DNA of 64,000 nucleotides from JAEYZS01 sp964469265 (GTDB lineage: Bacteria > Bdellovibrionota > Bdellovibrionia > Bdellovibrionales > JAEYZS01), in assembly GCA_964469265.1 (NCBI GenBank), contig CAYXYF010000011.1, positions 5,643 to 69,642 on the forward strand, in the 5' to 3' direction. Shown here one piece after another: positions 16,944-25,781 of the stretch. Numbering within the stretch: position 1 is the first letter of the stretch; each line of letters starts with the position of its first letter. The notes below the pieces were generated by a model. It ran no database searches. It saw only the letters and a program-made list of their open reading frames with translations, and was not told where the DNA came from. The position numbers and the translations under genes were made by a program.

Positions 16944-17696
16944 TTATTCTCCACCCGCGCTTAAATTAATTCTTTTCTTAGATTTCAAATTATCAAACTC
17001 CGCCAAATCCTCAGCTTGCCCAGGATAACTCGCTGGCGAAGGAGCTTGCACTCTCGTTGTCGGCATTGGCGGCGGCGGTGGCGCTGAAGCCGCTTGCTTC
17101 AGCCTTGCCTGCTCTTCTCGATACTTTTTGAGATACTCGCGATATGCATCATCAAATTGCTTCTGCTTCAACGCCATATCATCGTTAAAATCTTTTCGTG
17201 CATTGCTCATTTTGGAGTCGAAGTCTCGACGTCGATCGCTCTGATCTTGAAAGTAGTTGTTTCGCTTTAAGTTTTGCTCTTGATAAAACGCTGACGACTG
17301 TTCTCGCGAAGGCTTCTTTGCAATAAACGCCGTTCGCTCATCTTTGAGCGATTTCAAAAACTTTTCTCTTTTAGATTTTTCATTTCGGCTAAACTCATCT
17401 CTTTGTCTACGATGGTCTTTATTGAACTGATCGCGCGTTCTCCGAACTTCACGAAAGTAACGATCTCGTACCTGCTGAGGTTTTTTTTCAACGGCTGCCA
17501 TATCCCTAAGAACTAAAGCCAGAAAGTCATTTTCTTCTTTAACAGGCTCGGGAGTTTCACTTCTTAGATCATCAAGAGATGATCTATCAGCTTTCAAACT
17601 GATTTCCTCCGTAGTACTAGAGGTTGAAGTCAATGAGCAGGACGTGAGTCCTGTTATTGCAAGAGTCAAACATAAGAAAAAGACATATTTGAACAT
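16944..17696 (-). CDS. Lipoprotein built from 11-residue (hendecad) charged repeats
   Basis: 250 residues with a lipobox (TGLTSC, Cys20). Residues 77-195 are eleven tandem units, each with an aromatic residue at unit position 4: 80, 91, 102, 113, 124, 137, 148, 159, 170, 181 and 192. The spacing is 11 throughout except one unit of 13. Units read like RDQFNKDHRRQ and RDEFSRNEKSK. Such hendecads form long, slightly right-handed helices or coiled coils, so a periplasmic rod or spacer is likely. A proline-rich linker (APPPPPMP) and a short tail follow. No family is recognised. It is convergent with rluB, 3 bases apart. Confidence 0.75.
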   Translation of the reverse strand: MFKYVFFLCLTLAITGLTSCSLTSTSSTTEEISLKADRSSLDDLRSETPEPVKEENDFLALVLRDMAAVEKKPQQVRDRYFREVRRTRDQFNKDHRRQRDEFSRNEKSKREKFLKSLKDERTAFIAKKPSREQSSAFYQEQNLKRNNYFQDQSDRRRDFDSKMSNARKDFNDDMALKQKQFDDAYREYLKKYREEQARLKQAASAPPPPPMPTTRVQAPSPASYPGQAEDLAEFDNLKSKKRINLSAGGE

Positions 17697-17781
17697 TTTT
17701 TCCTCGGACTTAAGAATGTTAATCTTCTATATTATTCTAGAAAAACTCGTTTCAGATTACAACCCTCTATAATAAAAAGAT

Positions 17782-18396
17782 ATGGCAACGAAAACTTATA
17801 GACCGCCTCAGAGGTTTCAGTACCTTATCAATAAAACCTTTCAGCTCAAGTACACGAGTTATCTTGTTACCTCAGCTCTACTGAGTGCCATTATTGTTGG
17901 TGGTCCCACTTATTACTTCCTCAATCAGAACTACAATATATTTTTAAACCTCGCTTATGCCACAAGCCCCGATATCGTTCAGCATTTAGTTCAAGAGAAA
18001 ACTTGGATCACAGGGTTTTTTATATTTTCGCTTATGACACTGGTTGTTTTTCACGTTTACTTCGGTGTTCGACTTACATTTAGGATGGTCGGTCCAATCT
18101 TAGCTTTACGACGTCATATGGATATGGTTACAAAGGGTCATCTTTATCAGCGACCATTAAATGTGAGAGAAGATGATGAGTTTCATGAGCTGATACAAAA
18201 CTATAATTACCTTTATAAAACACTGAGAGCTCAAAACTCCTTCGATATTAAAAAGCTAGAGTCCCTGCGCTATTACTTAAAAGATCCTGTATCTTTAAAA
18301 ACTCTGGATGAAATTATCGATGAAAAGAATTCGCAGATTCTTGATCCAAAAATTGACTCTGCTAAACCGCGAAGCAATCCACACTTAGCGTCTTAA
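17782..18396 (+). CDS. Two-helix membrane protein with HAMP-like segment, paralogue of the LspA tail
   Basis: 204 residues with membrane segments at about 29-47 and 77-98, and a HAMP-like helix pair at about 100-150 (RMVGPILALRRHMDMVTKGH, then DDEFHELIQNYNYLYKTL). No kinase, cyclase or chemoreceptor output domain follows. The whole layout, including an FQLKY stretch before the first membrane helix, matches the C-terminal extension of the signal peptidase II at 7993-8910. TATAAT lies 8 bases before the ATG, so the message may be leaderless. A signalling adaptor role is possible but unproven. It overlaps the convergent smpB gene by 4 bases. Confidence 0.75.
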   Translation: MATKTYRPPQRFQYLINKTFQLKYTSYLVTSALLSAIIVGGPTYYFLNQNYNIFLNLAYATSPDIVQHLVQEKTWITGFFIFSLMTLVVFHVYFGVRLTFRMVGPILALRRHMDMVTKGHLYQRPLNVREDDEFHELIQNYNYLYKTLRAQNSFDIKKLESLRYYLKDPVSLKTLDEIIDEKNSQILDPKIDSAKPRSNPHLAS

Positions 18397-18863
18397 CGAT
18401 TTTTCTTCATTGTTTTTGAGAGTTCGCGGTCGATATCGCGTTTCTTGATCGTGTCACGTTTGTCGTGGGCCTGCTTACCCCGCACAAAAGCAATCTCAAC
18501 TTTTGCGACGCCTTTTTTAAGATAAATTTTTAGAGGCACAATAGTTAACCCTTTTTCCTTTACCTTGGCGTGGAGTTTAGCGATTTCGCTTTTCTTCATC
18601 AAAAGCTTTCGGCGTCTCTCAGGCTCATGATTATTGTAACTACCAGTAGCGTGTGTGCTGATATGTGCATTGAGCAAATACATCTCGTCGTTTAGAAATT
18701 CGACGTAGGAATCCTTCAGCTGCACCTGTCCCGCCTTTAACGGCTTTACCTCGGTCCCTACCAAAACAATTCCTGCTTCGAATTTTTCAAGAATATGGTA
18801 GTCGTGTCTTGCCTTACGGTTCTCGGTGACTATTTTAATGCCAGAGCTATTATCTTTTGCCAT
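18393..18863 (-). CDS. smpB: SsrA-binding protein SmpB
   Basis: 156 residues, typical length. Family landmarks are intact: ENRKARHDYHILEKFEAGIV, LVGTEVKPLKAGQVQLKDSY, NAHISTHATGSYNNHEPERR, and the basic C-terminal tail KQAHDKRDTIKKRDIDRE, which enters the decoding site. SmpB binds tmRNA and delivers it to stalled ribosomes for trans-translation. No tmRNA gene is seen in the window. It follows rsmA after 2 bases on the same strand, in a run with tsaD. Confidence 0.97.
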   Translation of the reverse strand: MAKDNSSGIKIVTENRKARHDYHILEKFEAGIVLVGTEVKPLKAGQVQLKDSYVEFLNDEMYLLNAHISTHATGSYNNHEPERRRKLLMKKSEIAKLHAKVKEKGLTIVPLKIYLKKGVAKVEIAFVRGKQAHDKRDTIKKRDIDRELSKTMKKNR

Positions 18864-18865
18864 AA

Positions 18866-19690
18866 CTAATTGAGCTCATTATACAGATCGATAAACTGTT
18901 TAATAGTTAATTCTTCGCTACGAACTGTGTCTTTAATTTCTAATTTTTGAAATGCTTCGTGAATATTCGTCTTCGGGTACAACTGCGAAAGATTTGAAGA
19001 CATTAGCTTTCGTCTTTGCGCAAATGCGGCCTTAACCATTTTTAGAAATTTTTTAGGATCTGCAACTTCAGACGGCTTTCTTGTAAACGCCAAAACGCGA
19101 CTTGCAACTTGGGGAGGAGGATAGAAATCCTTTGGGCCGACATCTAAAAGATGTTCTACCTTCCAGAAGCTTTGTGCAATGACCGTAAGTAATCCATAGT
19201 CCGACGTTTTATTCTTTGCAAGAAGCCTTTGCCCGACTTCTTTCTGAAACATCAAAACCATTCGATCAACATGAAAAGGATAAATCGAACGCTCAATAAC
19301 AATACTTGAAGATATTTGATACGGAAGGTTGCTCATCAGACAAGTATTGGGCGGGTTCTCTAATGTATTCCAATCTAGTTTTAAAGCATCATCATGGATA
19401 ACATTTATATTTCGCGACTGCCAATATTCGGCGAAAGTTCGATCCAGCTCAATGAGGGTCAATGGAACATCTCTTTCCAAAGCAAGTTCCGTTAAAGCTC
19501 CAAGACCAGGCCCGACTTCAATGACTTTGGTTGGACTGTTCTCATAGGCGCTTGCAACAATTTTTTGGCAAACGTCTTTATTTACTAAAAAGTTTTGCCC
19601 GAGTTTTTTATTGGGACGAATTCCAAGCTCTTTAAGTTTGCCGAGAACATCTTGCATGGAAAAGACTTGTTTCTTATCGGTCATAGACAT
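18866..19690 (-). CDS. rsmA: 16S rRNA dimethyladenosine transferase RsmA (KsgA)
   Basis: The motifs are those of KsgA: KKLGQNFLVN near the N-terminus, VIEVGPGLGALTE (S-adenosylmethionine loop), SNLPYQISSSIV (the NLPY catalytic motif), and AFAQRRKLMSSNL near the end. It dimethylates two adjacent adenines of helix 45 in 16S rRNA during late small-subunit assembly. ATG at 19690, one base after the tsaD stop, is used; ATG at 19684 has slightly better spacing to AGGA and is an alternative. An upstream in-frame start at 19726 lies inside tsaD and is less likely. Confidence 0.95.
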   Translation of the reverse strand: MSMTDKKQVFSMQDVLGKLKELGIRPNKKLGQNFLVNKDVCQKIVASAYENSPTKVIEVGPGLGALTELALERDVPLTLIELDRTFAEYWQSRNINVIHDDALKLDWNTLENPPNTCLMSNLPYQISSSIVIERSIYPFHVDRMVLMFQKEVGQRLLAKNKTSDYGLLTVIAQSFWKVEHLLDVGPKDFYPPPQVASRVLAFTRKPSEVADPKKFLKMVKAAFAQRRKLMSSNLSQLYPKTNIHEAFQKLEIKDTVRSEELTIKQFIDLYNELN

Positions 19691-19691
19691 C

Positions 19692-20723
19692 CTACTCAGC
19701 TGCCAGTGAAGAGCGAGCAAACACACCAGTTTCTAAATCGGATGTAATTCCTCTTTTTAAATAATTAAGACCAGTAAGAGCAATCATCGCCGCATTATCG
19801 GTACAAAAACGCAGTGGCGGAATTGCAACGTGATATCCATCTAAAGAGTTAAAGACCTCACGCAAACGGCTGTTCGCAGAGACCCCGCCAGTCACTGTGA
19901 TGTGTTTGATTTTGTTTTTTTCAGCGGCCTTGATGGTCTTATGAACTAAAATATCAACTATTGCCTCTTGGTATGAGGCGCAAAGATCTGCCTTTCTAGT
20001 CTCAACTTCCAATTCGCCAAGTTCGTTTAAAACACGCTGCGCTGATGTCTTCAAACCAGAGAAGCTAAAATCAAAATTATCTTCATTGATCAAGGCACGT
20101 GGAAACTTCATAAAAGTTGTGTTCCCGCTTTTTGCTAAAGAGTCTACAATTGCTCCGCCTGGGTATCCTAAACCCATCATTTTTGCAAACTTATCAAAGG
20201 CCTCGCCGGCAGCATCGTCAATGGTTGAACCCAGCAATTCATATTTCCCGAACTCCAAAACTTTAAAAAGTGATGTATGGCCGCCGCTCACCACCAAAGA
20301 TATAAATGGAAACTCCCATTCTGCAGGAGCCTCATAACCTTCATCGTTTAAAAACGGTGCCATGAGATGGCCCTCAATATGATGAACTCCGATCCATGGC
20401 TTGTTTAAAGATAGCGCCAAAGTTTTTGCCGTGACCATTCCAACAATCAAAGATCCCAAAAGGCCAGGACGATTCGTCGCAGCTATCCCGTCTATATCTG
20501 AAATATCAAGATTGGCCTTTTTAAGAACTCCATCGACCAGTGGGAGAATCGCCATTGTGTGATTACGGCTTGCAATCTCGGGCACGATACCACCAAACGG
20601 TTGGTGAACGGCGTCCTGATTTGCAGACAACATTGCTCTTATGTAACTTTTGTCATCAATAATGGCGCAAGATGTATCATCACAGCTGGTTTCGATTCCT
20701 AGAACATATTTGATCTTTTTCAC
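19692..20723 (-). CDS. tsaD: tRNA threonylcarbamoyladenosine transferase TsaD
   Basis: 343 residues, typical length. Clear landmarks are VLGIETSCDDTSCAI at the start, HHIEGHLMAPF with the metal-binding histidines, LVVSGGHTSL, DDAAGEAFDKFAKMMGLGYPG, and FSFSGLKTSA. It transfers threonylcarbamoyl to A37 of tRNAs that read ANN codons, working with TsaB and TsaE, which are not in the window. It is followed directly by rsmA and smpB, a translation-related run, and lies downstream of the Tol-Pal type lipoprotein genes. Confidence 0.97.
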   Translation of the reverse strand: MKKIKYVLGIETSCDDTSCAIIDDKSYIRAMLSANQDAVHQPFGGIVPEIASRNHTMAILPLVDGVLKKANLDISDIDGIAATNRPGLLGSLIVGMVTAKTLALSLNKPWIGVHHIEGHLMAPFLNDEGYEAPAEWEFPFISLVVSGGHTSLFKVLEFGKYELLGSTIDDAAGEAFDKFAKMMGLGYPGGAIVDSLAKSGNTTFMKFPRALINEDNFDFSFSGLKTSAQRVLNELGELEVETRKADLCASYQEAIVDILVHKTIKAAEKNKIKHITVTGGVSANSRLREVFNSLDGYHVAIPPLRFCTDNAAMIALTGLNYLKRGITSDLETGVFARSSLAAE

Positions 20724-20741
20724 ATCTAACCATTGTTTCTG

Positions 20742-21434
20742 CTACTTTAACTGTCCAAGTCTGAATTTTGCTTTCCTTGCTGTCGGAGATTTTGGGAATT
20801 TTTGTAGCACTTCTTCAAAGAAGACCTTTGCTTCTTCATTCATATTTAATTCTTGAAAACTAACACCAATTTTATAAGTCGCCTCAGCGTAGCTTTTGCC
20901 CTTTGAGTTTTGATCTCTATAAGCTTGATAGTTTAGTATAGCGTCTTTCCATTGTTTTTTTGAAAACGCAGTTTCTGCTAATTGAAACGGCCCTGGTTTT
21001 GGTGCGGCAGTCGTTGATGCCGGCGCAGACGGTGCGGTCGGCTTTGGGACATTTGCTGCTTGAGCAGCTGCCAATCTTTTTTCAAGATCTTCAATTTTTG
21101 CTTTTAAAGTGGCATTCGATTGCTCAAAAATTTTCATCTGCTCGATGATATCCGAATTCGTTGGCCCCATTTGTGAAGCTTGGTTATTTTGAGCCTTTCT
21201 CTCCAGCAAATCGAGCCTGCCGTGCAATGTTTTAATTTCGTCTTGGAGAATTAAAACTTTATTTTCAGCGTCAGCCTTTTCTCTTTGAATTTGAGTAACC
21301 TGGGTTTGTCCTTGAGCTTGTCTCTTTGTACCTAACTGATTGTTCACTTCTTCTCGCGTTCTTAGCCCTACACACCCAGACGCCATAAGAAGTGCACTCA
21401 CAAATAAAATTACTTTCGGAAAACTCTTTCTCAT
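20742..21434 (-). CDS. CpoB/YbgF-like lipoprotein with coiled coil and TPR
   Basis: 230 residues. The lipobox ASGC marks a lipoprotein. Residues about 30-130 form a coiled coil (ENKVLILQDEIKTLHGRLDL), followed by an Ala/Pro linker and a C-terminal TPR block (LAETAFSKKQWKDAILNYQA, KVFFEEVLQKFPKSPTARKA). This is the CpoB (YbgF) layout, which links Tol-Pal function to peptidoglycan synthesis. E. coli CpoB is not lipidated, so the lipobox is a difference. It is in one run with pal and a small lipoprotein, supporting the assignment; tolA, tolB, tolQ and tolR are not adjacent. Confidence 0.82.
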   Translation of the reverse strand: MRKSFPKVILFVSALLMASGCVGLRTREEVNNQLGTKRQAQGQTQVTQIQREKADAENKVLILQDEIKTLHGRLDLLERKAQNNQASQMGPTNSDIIEQMKIFEQSNATLKAKIEDLEKRLAAAQAANVPKPTAPSAPASTTAAPKPGPFQLAETAFSKKQWKDAILNYQAYRDQNSKGKSYAEATYKIGVSFQELNMNEEAKVFFEEVLQKFPKSPTARKAKFRLGQLK

Positions 21435-21736
21435 GGCAACTCTCCACTTTTTCTTTTGTCATAACGGGCTTTATTTTCAGCGCGCTCAGATAAGTCTAGT
21501 GTATCTGCAAAGTGCTGTCTCGCCTCTTCGAATTTACCTTTACTAAACTGAGCTTCACCGACGCGGTAAGCTTCTTCGGCTTTAAACCAAATACTGGGGG
21601 AGTATTTTTCTGCTCCAGCAACCTTTGCAGCTTCTAGAGCTGTTCGTGCAAGGGCATATTCTTGAACTGGAGGATTCACTGCACATCCTACGACAAATGC
21701 AACCAAGAGTATAAGCGCGACTTGCACAAATTTCAT
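21431..21736 (-). CDS. Small DUF4398-like lipoprotein
   Basis: 101 residues with lipobox VVGC. The mature part is a helical hairpin with the pattern ALARTALEAAKVAGAEKYSP and KAEEAYRVGEAQFSKGKFEE, characteristic of DUF4398 proteins often found near OmpA-family genes. Its stop overlaps the CpoB-like start by 4 bases, and pal lies 9 bases upstream, so the three are co-transcribed. A role in the outer-membrane-peptidoglycan link is inferred from context only. Confidence 0.75.
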   Translation of the reverse strand: MKFVQVALILLVAFVVGCAVNPPVQEYALARTALEAAKVAGAEKYSPSIWFKAEEAYRVGEAQFSKGKFEEARQHFADTLDLSERAENKARYDKRKSGELP

Positions 21737-21745
21737 ATTCGATGA

Positions 21746-22249
21746 TTAGTTCGGGAGCGGAACAAAGTTCGCTCGTCTGTTTTGAGCGTAAGCGTCTTCA
21801 GTGTCGCCCATTGCAATTGGCTTTTCTTCACCGTAGCTAACAACTCTTAATCTGTCCGAAGAAACTCCAAGACTTACTAAAAATGATCTTACAGCGTTAG
21901 CGCGTCTCTCACCGAGTGCGAGGTTGTATTCATTCGATCCGCGTGCATCACAGTGGCCTTCGATTTGGACAACAATATTTCCTCGTGCTTTAATCCATTC
22001 CGCATTTGCATTTAGCTTTTGCTTATTTGATTCATCTAAAATCGCTTGATCGTATGGGAAGTTGATCGTGCTCAATCCCGCGATAGTTCCACTGTCACTA
22101 CCTGATGGATCGAAGTTCATGCTTGTTGATGAAATGTCTGGTGCAGCTCCATCTTCGCCCATTTGTCCTTTTTTCTTGCTTGAACAAGAAACGACAAGAG
22201 CTGCCATGATCGCTACTATTCCTATAAATTTCGTCTGACGTTGAAACAT
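21746..22249 (-). CDS. pal: Peptidoglycan-associated lipoprotein Pal
   Basis: 167 residues from the ATG at 22249, which has AGGAGG just upstream; a longer frame to 22288 is rejected. A lipobox (ALVVSC) is followed by a short linker and an OmpA domain with all key features: INFPYDQAILDES, VQIEGHCDARGSNEYNLALG, GERRANAVRSFL, and NRRANFV. The aspartate and arginine of these motifs bind diaminopimelate of peptidoglycan. Pal tethers the outer membrane to the wall. First gene of the pal / DUF4398-like / cpoB-like run. Confidence 0.95.
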   Translation of the reverse strand: MFQRQTKFIGIVAIMAALVVSCSSKKKGQMGEDGAAPDISSTSMNFDPSGSDSGTIAGLSTINFPYDQAILDESNKQKLNANAEWIKARGNIVVQIEGHCDARGSNEYNLALGERRANAVRSFLVSLGVSSDRLRVVSYGEEKPIAMGDTEDAYAQNRRANFVPLPN

Positions 22250-22309
22250 ATGTTGCCTCCTGGTTTGCATTCTCAATATTCTAAACAAAGAGGAGTGAAT
22301 GTCAAACTT

Positions 22310-25198
22310 ATGAAACTTCGATTTACAAAAACATTTCTAATTTTACTACTAAGCCTATTTTATCTAGCAACCCTGCCGTCATCTTTTGCGCTCGATCCGA
22401 ATCGCAATTATATGAAGATTTCCTCTGAACACTTTGATGTCATATATGATGCAAAGAGTTACGATCTCGCGAAACTATACCTCGAAGAGGCAGAGCGCTC
22501 CTATGAAATTTTAAAAGATGTTTTTGGAATAGCGCCTGATAAGACTGTCGTCATTCTGGATGACTCTATTGACATCGCAAACGGCACCGCAACTGGGGTT
22601 CCTCGTCCATCGGTCACAATTTATATTAACCCACCCACTCCACTTTCTACCGTTGATCACTTTAGCTCGTGGCCAAGAGATGTTTTTCTTCATGAATATG
22701 CTCACATTTTAAACATGGAGCCCGCTCGAGGCATCATGAAACCCTTTCGCTATATTTTTGGATCCTTTGTTCGACCGAATATGTACTTGCCAAGATGGTA
22801 CCTAGAGGGGCTTGCAGTGGAAGTGGAAAGTCGCTTCAACGAGTTCGGACGCCTTAAGTCTCAAGACTATGACAGTTTAATTCGCAGTTTGTATTTGGAT
22901 GGCTTGTGGGGAAATGAAACTCTTTCTTCTATTAACGAGGTGACAATTCCTTATTGGCCGCAAGGACAACGTCCTTATTTTTATGGCGCATTAATTTGGC
23001 ATGAACTCATTCAGTCCAAATCAATTTCAGTTGTTCGAACATTTAACGAACGTTATGCAAGAAGAGTCCCTTGGTTTATTACGCAACCCATGGTTGATGA
23101 GCTGGGGCAAACCTATGAAATCTTTTTAAAAAATGTTTTTTCAAAGTATGGTGAGATCGCACGGGCCCAAGTTCAAAAAATACAAGAACAACCGACCACC
23201 CAAGGAAAACCAATTTTAACAAAGAACGGGGTCTTTAATCACTCTCCTGAGTTATCTCCAGACGGAGAGAAGCTACTTTTCATATCGCAAAACCTCAATA
23301 AAGAGTCCATTGTTTATATCTTTAAAAAACTTGCCGAAACCTGGATCCCAGTGGACTCGGTTCGGCTCGAAGAGGATCACGAGCCCCTAGCGAATTTTAC
23401 AAAAAAAGATATTCAGAAGGCAGCATGGTTTCCAGACTCTAAACGTATCGTTTTTGATTCCATTGAGAGCCACAAAAATTGGAACCGATATTTTGATCTT
23501 TTTATATTTGATCTAGACAGTAACGAGACCTCTCGCTTAACTAAGGGGTTGCGCGCAAGAGAGCCCGCTGTATCACCTGATGGACAATATATTGTTTACG
23601 TTAAAGGCGGCCAAGGAAAGACCTTGCTTGGAATTATTAAATCTGATGGTACAGATGAACAAATTCTCTATGACCCTGAAAATTATGAACGTATATCAAG
23701 GCCGTCTTTTATAAACGAAAGAGAAATTGTTTTCTCACAAAAGAAAAACGGTATAGACAAACTTCATATTTTCGATCTCGAATCTAAAACAGTATCTCGA
23801 ATTCTTGATATGCCAGGGCAGTTTCCAGTTGCCACTCCCTCTGGGATTATCTTTTCTTCATCAAAATCTGGTGTTAAAAATCTTTATATAACTCCACCAG
23901 ATTTCACAGCGGTAAGGCCCCTGACAAGTTCTCTCACCAAGGTTTTAAATGGGACCGTAGATCCCAAGTCTAACTCCATCATCTATAGTGAACTCACTGG
24001 GAACGGCCAGCAAATTAAAGAAGCTCCCATTACAGACGCTCTTTTAATCTTACCGCCAATCATTCATCCGATTGCCCATAATTACCAAGAACAGATTAAA
24101 GATAAGCCTGCGTTAAATCCAACTCCAAAAAACTACTCTGCTTTTCCTTACATGCTTCCACAGTTCTGGTTTCCCTTCTTAAATTTTGTCGATGACGGAT
24201 TGATTGGCTCCGTTGCAATTCCTGGAGTGGATCCGACAGGTTTTCATAGTTATGTTCTGTCTGGTACTTATGATTCCAGACCAAAAAAATTTAGTGGTTA
24301 TTTTAACTATCAATACGTCAACCCGTTGGGAGTCACCAGCCTTGCTGGGGGGAATTATTATCAGTGGTATTCTTCTCTTGATAGACATACAAGTTCACAA
24401 CAGGCGCTAGTTCGGCACTCGTTTCGCTTACCGCCTGAAGATAGCATCCTTGCGTATATTGGGTATGAATACAAAAGGTCAAATATTTTTGAAACCATTA
24501 GTGGAACTTCGCAAAGTAGAAACCATTACTTCGATGGACCATCTGTCGGGTTATCTTTCAGTGGCATGCAAAAGAAGGCCATGGATATATCACCGTCTGG
24601 ACAGCAAGCATCTCTTCGGTACACCCATTACCTTAAAAACACGACCGACACTGATTACCATGAAACCTTCGTAAAGCTCTCTCACTTTCATAAAAAATGG
24701 CTGCCTGAACGCCACGTTCTTGCAATAACCACCCAAGGATCATTTACACCTCGTAATCGAAGTTTGATTTTAGGAACAACAACGACGGACTCTGAATATC
24801 TTTTAGGAACCCTCGGTAACTTCATTACTAGAGGTTACCCAGCTGGTGAATTTGTCGGCTACAGCGTTGCGATGGGAACACTAGAGTATCGGTTTCCAAT
24901 TCGCGAAATTTGGCAAGGTCCAGATAATCCAAAACCCTATTTTCTTAAAAGAACACACGGTGCGATTTATGGCGAGACTATAACCGTTGATGGAATTTAT
25001 TTTGGAGCTGATGAAAACTCCCACCGTGCGAAGCTAGGGAAGTATTTCACCTCTGTTGGGTTTGATTATAATATTGATATGACACTGTTTTATCACGCTC
25101 CTGTGACGGTTAAAATAGGCGTCGGATATGGTTTAGAATCTGAGGCTAACGGCGGTTTTAAAATCTATTCGTCGCTCGCTGCTCCTACGTTATTTTAG
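22310..25198 (+). CDS. Exported metallopeptidase-like, beta-propeller, barrel-type protein
   Basis: About 962 residues after ATG 22310 (GTG 22295 is the alternative). A signal peptide leads to a gluzincin-type domain with HEYAH at 128-132 and E166 in RWYLEGLAVEVES, the HExxH...E zinc set. Next come TolB-like propeller repeats (SPELSPDGEKLLFISQNL, REPAVSPDGQYIVYVKGG). The last 300 residues are rich in aromatic alternating strands (YVLSGTYDSRPKKFSGYFNY), suggesting an outer-membrane barrel. This combination would place a protease and propeller at the cell surface or periplasm. Substrate unknown. Divergent from pal. Confidence 0.78.
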   Translation: MKLRFTKTFLILLLSLFYLATLPSSFALDPNRNYMKISSEHFDVIYDAKSYDLAKLYLEEAERSYEILKDVFGIAPDKTVVILDDSIDIANGTATGVPRPSVTIYINPPTPLSTVDHFSSWPRDVFLHEYAHILNMEPARGIMKPFRYIFGSFVRPNMYLPRWYLEGLAVEVESRFNEFGRLKSQDYDSLIRSLYLDGLWGNETLSSINEVTIPYWPQGQRPYFYGALIWHELIQSKSISVVRTFNERYARRVPWFITQPMVDELGQTYEIFLKNVFSKYGEIARAQVQKIQEQPTTQGKPILTKNGVFNHSPELSPDGEKLLFISQNLNKESIVYIFKKLAETWIPVDSVRLEEDHEPLANFTKKDIQKAAWFPDSKRIVFDSIESHKNWNRYFDLFIFDLDSNETSRLTKGLRAREPAVSPDGQYIVYVKGGQGKTLLGIIKSDGTDEQILYDPENYERISRPSFINEREIVFSQKKNGIDKLHIFDLESKTVSRILDMPGQFPVATPSGIIFSSSKSGVKNLYITPPDFTAVRPLTSSLTKVLNGTVDPKSNSIIYSELTGNGQQIKEAPITDALLILPPIIHPIAHNYQEQIKDKPALNPTPKNYSAFPYMLPQFWFPFLNFVDDGLIGSVAIPGVDPTGFHSYVLSGTYDSRPKKFSGYFNYQYVNPLGVTSLAGGNYYQWYSSLDRHTSSQQALVRHSFRLPPEDSILAYIGYEYKRSNIFETISGTSQSRNHYFDGPSVGLSFSGMQKKAMDISPSGQQASLRYTHYLKNTTDTDYHETFVKLSHFHKKWLPERHVLAITTQGSFTPRNRSLILGTTTTDSEYLLGTLGNFITRGYPAGEFVGYSVAMGTLEYRFPIREIWQGPDNPKPYFLKRTHGAIYGETITVDGIYFGADENSHRAKLGKYFTSVGFDYNIDMTLFYHAPVTVKIGVGYGLESEANGGFKIYSSLAAPTLF

Positions 25199-25267
25199 GT
25201 ATTGACTAACAGAGTCAGCGTTGGTCTATACTTAAGGTGAGCGCATAAAAAGCGCTTGGGGGAAGTT

Positions 25268-25762
25268 ATGAGCATAGATTGGATTAAAGAGCTTATCGAA
25301 GCTGAACAAAAGATGGAAGAAAGCGGTATCGTTGATGTTGCGCCAACTTTTGATCATCAACGCAACCTTGAGTCAGAATCCATTACCCTACTCAACCGTT
25401 TAAAAGATATTTTTATCGACCACTCCGCAATCTACAATAAAATGCGTGGTGCATCTGTCGGTGGAGTAAAAATCTACGGCATCTCTAAAACCCAAGCAGA
25501 TTTTATGCTTTTTAGAAATGGCTTTAAGCTATTCTTCTCAATGAAGCGCCCAGGAGTTATCGCATCCCAAGTTCATTATTACGGAACCGATGTCCTTTCG
25601 CCGCAGAACACTGCAGTTGATAGTATGGCTCAAGAGGATTTGATTGAAGCTCGATTGGGAGCATTTGATGAAGTCATTTGGACATACCAAGAGCAACCAG
25701 TAAACCTTGAGTATCTCGGGAAATATTACTTCACTCGATTTATTAAAGCCTCTGCAAAGTAA
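25268..25762 (+). CDS. Cytoplasmic protein of unknown function
   Basis: 164 residues from ATG 25268, which follows GGGGGAAG; an in-frame TTG at 25256 is less likely. No signal peptide, membrane segment or known motif. The N-terminus is acidic and helical (IKELIEAEQKMEESGIVDVA). The middle looks like a small alpha/beta domain (GVKIYGISKTQADFMLFRNG). It stands alone between a plus-strand envelope gene and a convergent membrane-anchored gene. Function unknown. Confidence 0.65.
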   Translation: MSIDWIKELIEAEQKMEESGIVDVAPTFDHQRNLESESITLLNRLKDIFIDHSAIYNKMRGASVGGVKIYGISKTQADFMLFRNGFKLFFSMKRPGVIASQVHYYGTDVLSPQNTAVDSMAQEDLIEARLGAFDEVIWTYQEQPVNLEYLGKYYFTRFIKASAK

Positions 25763-25781
25763 GAACGAAACAAGACTCAAC

